Shown here one piece after another: positions 56,998 through 64,000 of a DNA stretch of 64,000 nt. This stretch comes from Earliella scabrosa. Taxonomy: Eukaryota; Basidiomycota; Agaricomycetes; Polyporales; Polyporaceae. The position numbers and the translations under genes are program-made. Below the pieces are notes generated by a model. It made no database searches and was not told the origin of the DNA. It saw nothing but the letters and a program-made list of their open reading frames with translations. Where the stretch lies: NCBI GenBank assembly GCA_022605405.1, contig JABYQQ010000014.1, positions 1-64,000 on the forward strand. The letters are read 5' to 3'. Position 1 is the first letter of the stretch, and each line of letters begins with the position of its first letter.

Positions 56998-57492
56998 CCG
57001 GTCTCCAACTGCGATACCTGTCGCCAGAAGAAACAAGGCACCTTGCATGCCATTCAGGCTTTGATATCACCAAAAACAACCCCGCCTGCACAAGGCTCGC
57101 AGCCCCGTACTCAGCAAGGACATGGCCACGGGACCACCAACCCTGTAGCGTCAGCTCGCTACACAGGGCAGCCACCATCTGGCCACCCCCAGCCGTCAAA
57201 CCGCACTACACCAGCGCCGCCTCTTCCTCTGCCGCTTGTGAGAGGTCCAACGCAGATATGGTCGCATGTTCCTGTGGCCGATACCCCTCAGCCACGCCAA
57301 ACGGGAGAGGGAAGCTCGAGCAGGTCTGGCGGACAGTCGGAGCTTCTGAACTGGCCGAGACAGGTCTGGTCGCATAACCCTGTGGCAGATACTCCTCAGC
57401 CACGCCAAACGGAGCAAGGAAGCTCCAGCAAGTCCGACAAACAGAAGAAGAAGGCCAAGCAGGATAACAGCACTGGCCGTCGTCGTGACTGA
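56998..57492 (+). CDS. Possible last exon with a duplicated VADTPQPRQT segment
   Basis: The frame is open from an intron acceptor (TTTCACAG, ending 56992), whose donor would be GTAAGC at about 56938. It encodes a CxxC pair (NCDTCRQKKQG), then a low-complexity Pro/Gln/Ser region with two copies of a 30-residue segment: QIWSHVPVADTPQPRQT and QVWSHNPVADTPQPRQT. It ends in a Lys-rich tail (KKKAKQDN). There is no ATG at the start of the frame, so upstream exons are needed. An ATG frame at 56856 ends at the donor in a different phase, so the join is unsettled. The family is unknown; the CxxC could belong to a small zinc site. Confidence 0.4.
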   Translation, partial: PVSNCDTCRQKKQGTLHAIQALISPKTTPPAQGSQPRTQQGHGHGTTNPVASARYTGQPPSGHPQPSNRTTPAPPLPLPLVRGPTQIWSHVPVADTPQPRQTGEGSSSRSGGQSELLNWPRQVWSHNPVADTPQPRQTEQGSSSKSDKQKKKAKQDNSTGRRRD

Positions 57493-58585
57493 CAACAGCC
57501 TTCTCAGTAGCAGTGGACGATGCATGGCCCCGTGATGTCACGTAGATTCACTGGCATGTGTCCGTTCTCTTCTCTGCATGTATTTGTATTGGTGTTCTGC
57601 GCAGAGTTCAGGCTCGATGTTTGTGATATATGTATCCTGATGTGGGATATAGTCGACTGATAACATGATCCCGGGTTGAACTTAGTAGCGCGCTGTACAT
57701 ACCCCGTCGTACCATACCGTCGTTCCTGTCAAGAATGACAGCGCTTTAGTTCAGCTTCACAGTAAAATCTTGTGCTGCGGCCAGAGTGACCCGAGTTCTT
57801 TCAGGCTGACACTCAAGACTGCTCGTTACTCCACGGGTCATGGAGGGGCAGACACTTGCCAAGCGATCACGATTTGGATATATACAGTATAGCCATCTCG
57901 ATCAGCCCTCGCCAAGGATGGCCAACCCAGATGTTGCAGCGCAGGTTCGAAGAGAGGAGGTAGTAGTACTCGGAGAATATCCGCGGCTCCAAGAACGGAG
58001 ACCGTAACTTCCCGGACAGCACCCTTTGAACTAGCGGGAGGCTGAGGTCGACCTGCCGTGCCCCAAGGCTGAATTACGACAGTACATCATGTCTGTACTA
58101 GTTGAAAGATACTTATGTGGGCAACGTATATGACAAGAGATCCCTGCACGGGCGACAATATGGTGAGTGCACTTCGGACTCCGCCAAGCTTTGCCATCCC
58201 GAGGCTGAGACTTGTCCGTACTTGTGAGCTGTTCAACGAGGCTTCGCACTGGTCAGACTCGATAAGGGATGAAGATCACAGGACGCGGGCGCCGGATGTA
58301 GGAGAGGCCGCTAGATGATGGAGGAGCGACTTCCGCTTCTGCTCCACCGCAATCGGCCAGTTGTATCAGACAGTACTACACTGGCAGAAGAGGACACTGG
58401 AAGATACTGAGGGTTCGTAGTAGCCTCAATCTCCGAGTGCAATCTGATGGTGACAGCTTCAGCACTCATCGTGGAACCTATATTGACTCACTCAAAGCGC
58501 AGATGCACTCTGAGTATCTGACCCGGTAATTCGATCCCTTTCCTGTCGACGGGACTGAATGTCAGCAGGAGTACGTGATCACATA
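57493..58585. other. No supported gene; possible decayed F-box-type sequence
   Basis: No intact frame. Short phrases shared with the next kilobase on the right (for example CTTCTGCTCCAC followed by a GCAAT/GCGAT context, near 58337 and 58975) suggest it is part of the same decayed tandem series. Confidence 0.4.
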
Positions 58586-58589
58586 AGAC

Positions 58590-58770
58590 TCAGCAGCGCT
58601 CACCGCAATGCGCACCAACGCATCCCGCAGCCCTGGAAAGCGCGCCGTGACCTCCCACCGCGCCTCATCGCGGTACGTGCACTGATACAGATATATGATC
58701 GTCAGCTCGACGTGGTGCAACCTACCAAATATCGGCTACGAGAGGATCGAGTCCATCGCGGCACTTATTT
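58590..58770 (-). pseudogene. F-box-type gene fragment (last-exon piece)
   Basis: The minus strand reads FGRLHHVELTIIYLYQCTYRD, then WEVTARFPGLRDALVRIA, and ends at a GTGAGC donor. The same segment of the pseudogene to the right reads FRNLRRVSLTIVIRYYNKH, ending VxFxxFMRIA and a GTGAGT. About 600 bp separate the two copies, and the flanking DNA also aligns (near 58552 and 59154), so this is a tandem duplicate. It carries a stop and lacks the other exons. Confidence 0.55.
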
Positions 58771-59214
58771 GGGAAGCACCATTCCGAGTTCGTGTCATCG
58801 CTTCCAAGCGACACGCAATTACCAGTCTTACCTCTCTAAAGTTCAACGCCGTACGAGGTCATGCGAGGCAATCGAAGGCTGAACTCATCCTGCGCCTACA
58901 CGGCGTCGCCGCCCTCGACCGATGTCCCCCAGATAATGAGGACCGGCGGTCGCGGGATGAAGGCGACTCCTCTTCTGCTCCACAGCGATTGATTAACCAG
59001 ATGAGTCAGACTTCAGAACTGGAAGTGGGCTCTGTATTCAGAAATACGGTTTCGCAGTGGCTATGCTCCCATGTTCTCGTACTTGAGATACGGCATCCCA
59101 AGCGGACGGACAGCTGACACGAGAACCGAGCTCACCGGCTTGTTGACGGGACCAAACGTCAGCGCGAGAACATGGCCACAGAACACTGGGATGCACTCAC
59201 CGCAATACGCATGA

Positions 59215-60492
59215 AGGTGCAGAATTCCACGATCTCGCGACCCCGGAAAGTGAGCGGTACCGTCCTCCACCCAACGCGCCATGTCGCGCAGTGCTTGTTG
59301 TAGTATCGGATGACGATCGTCAACGAGACGCGGCGCAAGTTGCGGAACATCAGCTGCGAGAGGATCCCTTCTATCTCACGGCCTTCCTACTCGAAGTGTG
59401 CGAGCATGCCCTTATCAAGTTGTCTCTTGACGGTCTGCCGGGCCTCGAGGATGCGCAAGTGTTCGGAGCGTATGTTGCGAAGGAAGGACACAGCATCCCT
59501 CAAGCCGTGTACTGCAAGCCGTTCGAGATGCAAGAAGGATGACACGTCTGGGAAAGGTCCGTCTCGGAGACTACCCTCGGTGCTAGAATGGCCCTACTAC
59601 CTCCATAATCCATCTGGGGAGCAGGTTCGAGGAGTAGCGTCTTCACGCTCAGTCCCCAGACTTGCGAGGACATGTTCATCACGGGTGGATCTTTCCCTGC
59701 CTGTGGACGTTAACATCAGATCGTAGCCAATTCGACAGAGGGATGCTCTCATACCACGGCAACGGATGTGATGTTGTTCAGTCGTCTGAGCTCCGTAGGC
59801 ATTTTCGCAACATTTTCCCAGTGGTCAATTCCATCGCCACCGATGTACCACTCAATTGGCAGGCCATCGCTGTCCCAGTCGGTAGGCTCTGGCGGCCGGC
59901 GGGGACAGAACAGGAGACGAGACAGCGTCACCATCGTGATGTGCGGGAACGACCATACGAGGCCCACGAAGTCCCCAAAGCAGTCGAAATCGAGCCGGCT
60001 GAGGTACAGATGCTCGAGCGAGGGGCAGGCGTTGGCAAACAGTCTGGCAAGTCCTGTGCGGCGGATGCCACGCGCGTCGAGACGAGTCCTCCATCGCCGA
60101 TATCGAGCGAGTAGAGGTTCAACAGTCGCGCGACGACGGGTGCAGGCAAGGGCATGATTAAGTCGTCGTTGTCGTCTCGAGACACGAATCCGTAGAGGTC
60201 AACTGTGAGGTGCCTCACCATGAGCGCGAGATCGTGATGCTCGGCCACGGCCCGGACTCCGCGCAAAGAATGTAGCCTGTGAGGGGACGCAGAGGACGAC
60301 GTGGGCGTACAGGTGAACCCTGGCACGTAGAAGCATGGCCTTGCTTGCCACGAGGACGCATGCGAGGAGCATTCGTCCGCGAAGCGTCACGATGTCAGGC
60401 CGACTGCCGGCCCTGATCTCCACGTCGAGGGACTCGACCGCAGTGTTGAGGACAAGCCAGAGAATATCTGCGGGAATCTCAGGCGGTTGCAT
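59215..60492 (-). pseudogene. F-box-type gene, decayed
   Basis: The start MQPPEIPADILWLVLNTAV (60492) is F-box-like. It is followed by LRGRMLLACVLVASKAMLLR, LYAHVVL, then RLHSLRGVRAVAEHHDLALM, MPLPAPVVARLLNLYSLD and CPSLEHLYLSRLDFDCFGDF. The exon ends at 59755. Introns of 54 nt (59754-59701) and 53 nt (59600-59548) match the exon layout of the intact gene at 60979-62214. The second of them has the same phase and a similar join (G|AC, then HLExL). Lesions: a shift out of frame near 60290 and back near 60085, so about 200 bases are read in another frame, and a TAG at 59389-59387 in the last exon. Homology continues past the stop to about 59215. Without these it would encode an F-box/leucine-rich-like protein. 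Confidence 0.75.
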
Positions 60493-60978
60493 GACTTCAT
60501 TGTGGCGCTGGTGCCCTTCGTTGTCGACGTCGATGGCTATGAAAGGCGTCGTCTCCAGTGACTAGGACGCGTTGTTTGGCTTGCTTTGGCCACCAGCATA
60601 ATTTGCACTTGTTTGGGCGCCTGAAGTCCCACTCTGGGTACTTGTCGCCGAGCCGCCGTGGAGGCGAATGCCATCAGGGTTGGTCCCAAAGTCCTCTTGG
60701 GAGCTGCGCTGTAAGAGCTCAAACACCGAGAGAAGACAAAGATACCGCGCTTCGACGATATGATAGCGACAGAGAGGGTCAAAAGTTGATATATTCAGCA
60801 ACTGGAGGTACGATAGCGAAGCGGCAACCAACTTGGCGGATCGTCTCGGAACGGAGATGTGTCGTGTACATTTACAGCCGAACGAACCAGAGAATGACGC
60901 GAAGCGTGAATCGGAGCGACGTTGAGCTGCATAGCGGGATTAGCAACTGGCTCGTTAAAACTGAGTGATCGAAATACC
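60493..60978. other. Intergenic, no gene seen
   Basis: The 486 bases between the intact F-box-type gene and the decayed one hold only short frames. It should contain the 3' end of the former and the promoter of the latter. Confidence 0.5.
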
Positions 60979-62214
60979 TCAACGCTGCTTCACCTTGATC
61001 CCAACGTGTAGAATCTTTCGACGAGCAGTCATAGGCCATAATGCTAGAATGGCGTTGCGCCATTCGTCGGCAGAACGTCCCTCGAGGTCGAAGGACCAGA
61101 TATCAACCGTCATGCAGCGTACTTTTGCAAACTCTGGGGACGCAAGCAGCATGTCGAGACGAATCATCGTGAGCGCGTTCAGCGTCTCGGCCCATTTGTG
61201 ACGTGTCATGTGGTATATGATCCCAAGTGAGCGGAAGGATTGGGAGCGAATGCTGCAGAGGGTAGGCATGACGTCCCGGAGCCCGCGCTTGTACACCGAA
61301 AGGATGAGAGTCTCCAGGTGCGCGTGGGACCCCAAGTCTAGTCGGGACATCGTCAGCCAGCAAGAATAATGAGCGTGCAGCAACGAACGGACCTAAATGG
61401 CTCGGATGGAATCCCATCCCGCCCTGCGGGGCTTGGAGTTCTAGGTCCCGGATTTGAGTTCCCCACACGCGTGAAGAGAGATCCATGTCCCTGTTGGGGA
61501 CACTGACGAACTATACGTACGCGGAAATTCAAGAGAATGGGTTAGGACTGTATACATCAGATCGATTCGACGTTCACATACCGCGAATGTTTTCAAGTTA
61601 CTACAGCGTCCAGGATACAGTTCAGGGCAGCTAGGTATACCTCCTGATGGCTCCTCCCAAGTGAGCATGGCTAGCATCACGGAGCGTATGCTTGGAAACG
61701 ACCATACAAGGCGGACCACGCTTGCGAAAGAGGGGAATTTGAATCTTGACAGACTAAGATCCTGAAGGGAAGAACAGCTGGCAGCAAAAATCATTGCCAT
61801 CGTGTAGAACATTGGGGAGATATCGCAAACGGACTCGGAAGTCCGGAGCATGAGTGCCTTGACATTTGTGAGGCGCGCGATGACGTGAGGCGGCAGGGGA
61901 AGGTCGTCCGCATGACTGTCCTCGAGTACGAGGGTCATGCGCTTGACATGGGACGCAAGGTGCGGTGACAGGTCTACGGCCTGTGCAAAGCGTAGATAGT
62001 GGATGTGTTGCGCCAGGGAGACGTCGTAGAAGAGGTGGGACTGAGACTGTTTCCGCATGGCTCGACATGTCAACGCGCATGCAGATAGTGTCGCGCTTCG
62101 GAATCGTAACCTGAGGCGTGGATCGCTCCTTGACTCCATCAAAATCGAGTTCCAGAGGCAGTCTGAGACAGCATCGACAATCAGGAGCAGGAGCTCAGCA
62201 GGTAGTAGAGGCAT
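60979..62214 (-). CDS. F-box-type protein (369 aa, 3 exons)
   Basis: Exons: 62214-61582, 61510-61393 and 61337-60979. Introns are 71 and 55 nt (donors GTATGT and GTCCGT; acceptors GTATAG and GACTAG; CCTAAC and GCTGAC branch-like sites). The total is divisible by three and both joins are in frame. The N-terminus MPLLPAELLLLIVDAV is F-box-like, followed by SACALTCRAMRKQSQSHLFYDV. The rest is made of Leu-rich segments (HLASHVKRMTLVLEDS, HVIARLTNVKALMLR, CSSLQDLSLSRFKFPSF, HLETLILSVYK) typical of multicopy Agaricomycete F-box proteins. Such proteins usually act as substrate adaptors of SCF ubiquitin ligases in cytoplasm or nucleus; the substrate is unknown. The first residues of the F-box are conserved but the full domain cannot be confirmed by eye. 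A palindrome-rich stretch lies just upstream. Confidence 0.82.
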
Positions 62215-62259
62215 CGCGCGATCGGGGCTGATCTAGATTAAAGGGAGGACTCGAGTCTC

Positions 62260-62277
62260 GACTCCTCGCGAGGAGTC
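62260..62277. promoter_or_regulatory. 18-bp perfect palindrome upstream of the F-box-type gene
   Basis: GACTCCTCGCGAGGAGTC lies 46-63 bases upstream of the ATG at 62214. It sits in a cluster of at least five GACTC/GAGTC words between 62248 and 62300, including one TGACTC, a half-site of bZIP factors of the Gcn4 type. It may be an operator or only local structure. Confidence 0.4.
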
Positions 62278-62452
62278 CGAGTCGTCGGCCTGACTCCCGG
62301 TATGAGCACATGCTTGCTAATAAACACTACATCCATGGACAGACTCACTACTACCGATTATGATACAACGCTGACTTGCTCGCGTGAACGGTGGCTGGGG
62401 CAGTGAGAGAGCAATGAGCGATGCGCAGTTCGAGTTCAACTGTGACCCCGTG

Positions 62453-62483
62453 GTGTGAGTGTGACAGTCAGTCACACTCACAC
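62453..62483. other. Perfect 13-bp hairpin in the intergenic region
   Basis: Arms GTGTGAGTGTGAC and GTCACACTCACAC are exact complements around a 5-nt AGTCA loop. It stands about 240 bases upstream of the F-box-type gene and 400 bases from the BTB-type fragment. A terminator, a regulatory site or a small transposon tip are possible; no second copy was seen in the window. Confidence 0.6.
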
Positions 62484-62881
62484 GAGGCGCGATGCATAGC
62501 TTGACCGTCCAGGAGTACGGTACAAGATGCACGAGCCCATAACAACCCGATCAAACACATGAGCCCATGTGCAGAGAACATACCCATGTTGTTCACACTG
62601 ACCTGACCTGTGCATGCCCCGCCTCAGCCTTCCCGCAGAGATTCATCCAGATCACTGTTCCGTCGACGTCCACCACTGCGAGTACATCCGCGCGTCCTCC
62701 CATGCACACTGGGTCAGGGTGAATCGTCTTTGGGAACATCCAGCAGGAGCTCTCGCACAGGATAAGCTCTCGATGCATTGCGGGCGAGACTCGGGTGGTA
62801 CAAAGAAGGGAAATCGGCTCTTCACTCGCCTTGTACGCATCGTAGCCGGAGGCTTAGGTGACATGAATACCAATTATCCAG

Positions 62882-63420
62882 TCATCTCGCCCCAGTTGAC
62901 GCGTTCTCGAGCAGCACGTCCAGCTCCTTCCACCACACGTTCCGCGCCGCATCCCATCCGCATATCTGGTTCGCGATACACTCGTCGCACCACCGCGCCT
63001 TCCCCCTCAGCCCCCTGATGTGGTCCTGGACAGCCTCGACGCGGCGAAACGGATCCCTCGTCTCCGCCTTCGCATAGGTCGCAAACTCTGCGCACCACGC
63101 ACCTCTAGCGTCCTCGCGGTCCGTCGCGCACCCCGGCGTATCCCCACACGGCCCCGGCGGCGTCAGAACCTGTGTCCGCCATCGCTCCTGCAGCGCCGCG
63201 CGGGTGCGGTGCAGAACGACGAGCTCGGCGTCCGAGACGTCAACGTCGCCGCGCTTGGCGCCGCTGACGTCCGTCCAGAAGGCTTCGTCCGCGGTGACTT
63301 CGTACAAGGCTCGCCGCATCACGCATTAGTATCGCCAACTTCCAAGTGTCGTTCAGTTGCTGTATCACTCCTCGAGGGTAAACAATAAGAGTAGCTATAC
63401 ATAGAGAAACGGCAGCCGCA
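62882..63420 (-). pseudogene. C-terminal fragment of a BTB-type gene
   Basis: The minus strand from ATG 63319 encodes RALYEVTADEAFW, LVVLHRTRAALQERWRTQVLTPP, CxxxxGC, ETRDPFRRVEAVQDHIRGL and CDECIxNQICGW, ending WWKELDVLLENA. This is the post-BTB domain found in the intact gene at 43670-44838 and in the gene at the right edge. Just upstream, another frame reads QQLNDTWKLAIL, which is the expected preceding helix but out of frame with the rest. No BTB core is present. It is therefore a truncated, shifted copy lying head-to-tail behind the next gene. Confidence 0.6.
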
Positions 63421-63544
63421 GCTCCAAGTTTCAACGCGATTGGAAAAACCAGAGACCCGTATTGTACAGGGTGGCAACTTGGGAGGTCGAGTAGGACAGT
63501 CATCGCGCCTGAATCCGAGTCATAAGGAACACTTGCATTCCCTC

Positions 63545-64000
63545 TCACATATCACAGCTAGAAGAGCCACTGACGTCCAACTTGGCCTCCTGGATCCCGA
63601 GTTCCCTACCCAGCTCCGTCCACCAAGCGCGCTTCCTCTCGTCACAAAGCCCGATACGACCAGCGACGCACGTCTCGCACCACTCCCCGCGCAGCTGCCC
63701 CACCCGCTCCTTCAGCTCATCCATCTTGCGGATCGGGTCTCTAGTCTCGAGCATCGCGAACTCCGCAAACGCGGCGTACCACGCACACGGATGGTCCTTC
63801 GTCGGGCATCCAGCGGTCTCGCACGACTCGGAGGCGGGCGGCGTCAACGCGAGTACGCGCCACTGCTCCTGGAGCCACGCGCGGGCAGCGAAGAGACGGA
63901 GGAGCTCCGGATCGGAGAGCTTGACCGTCAGAGCATGGTGGTCCGCGCTCGCGCGGACGTTCGTCCAGAACTCGTCGCACGCGAGGAGCTCGTACAAGGC
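63545..64000 (-). CDS. 3' end of a BTB-type gene, cut by the window edge
   Basis: The minus strand is open from the right edge to a TGA at 63547-63545 (about 150 codons). It reads LYELLACDEFWTNV, LLRLFAARAWLQEQWRVLALTPP, paired Cys, METRDPI-like LETRDPIRKMDEL, CETCV and AWWTELGRELG. It aligns end to end with the C-terminal domain of the intact BTB-type gene (43670-44838) and with the fragment at 62882-63420. The BTB core and start lie outside the window, so I cannot tell whether the whole gene is intact. Confidence 0.8.
   Translation of the reverse strand, partial: ALYELLACDEFWTNVRASADHHALTVKLSDPELLRLFAARAWLQEQWRVLALTPPASESCETAGCPTKDHPCAWYAAFAEFAMLETRDPIRKMDELKERVGQLRGEWCETCVAGRIGLCDERKRAWWTELGRELGIQEAKLDVSGSSSCDM

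Overview
The window looks like subtelomeric or otherwise repeat-rich DNA from a basidiomycete fungus, probably an Agaricomycete. The reasons are short introns (46-84 nt in the confident gene models) with GT..AG ends and CTGAC/CTAAC-like branch sites, a Ty1/Copia retrotransposon, and degenerate multicopy BTB-type and F-box-type families. No prokaryotic operon, rRNA or tRNA was seen.

Layout. (1) 1-23684: about 90 copies of a 264-bp satellite, very homogeneous in the middle, diverging toward the genes, and running off the left edge. (2) 23685-28568: gene-poor DNA with a possible spliced gene end (24751-25190, minus), a dead BTB-type gene (26359-27401, minus) and a degenerate gene of unknown family (27440-28180, minus). 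(3) 28569-38571: five head-to-tail minus-strand paralogues of a single-pass membrane protein. All have a signal peptide, an ectodomain cut by a phase-1 intron and a Ser/Thr/Pro stalk. Four also have a membrane span, a second phase-1 intron and a cytoplasmic tail with a conserved RRS-x-DGG-x-RIAGGP block and a terminal LPPxY motif. One copy has lost its tail. Plus-strand remnants of similar proteins lie at 39402-40226 and 40522-41342. (4) 42517-44838: a plus-strand block that is an inverted homologue of the block at 26.4-28.2 kb, ending in an intact three-exon BTB-type gene. The two blocks bracket the membrane-protein array. (5) 47970-54494: an intact, young Copia element (two 580-bp LTRs differing at 2 sites, TSD CGTCA) inserted in the exon of a host gene. 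(6) 57.9-62.2 kb: minus-strand F-box-type genes, one intact and the rest decayed. (7) 62.9-64.0 kb: a BTB-type C-terminal fragment and the 3' end of another BTB-type gene cut by the window edge.

Taken together: the membrane proteins look like surface sensors or adhesins whose tails can recruit WW-domain (Nedd4/Rsp5-class) ubiquitin ligases. The neighbouring BTB and F-box families are typical substrate adaptors of cullin-RING ligases. That link is inference. What the sequence shows directly is the paralogy, the intron phases, the tail motifs, the inverted duplication and the intact transposon. Exon joins were checked by hand for splice signals and reading frame; no database search was possible.
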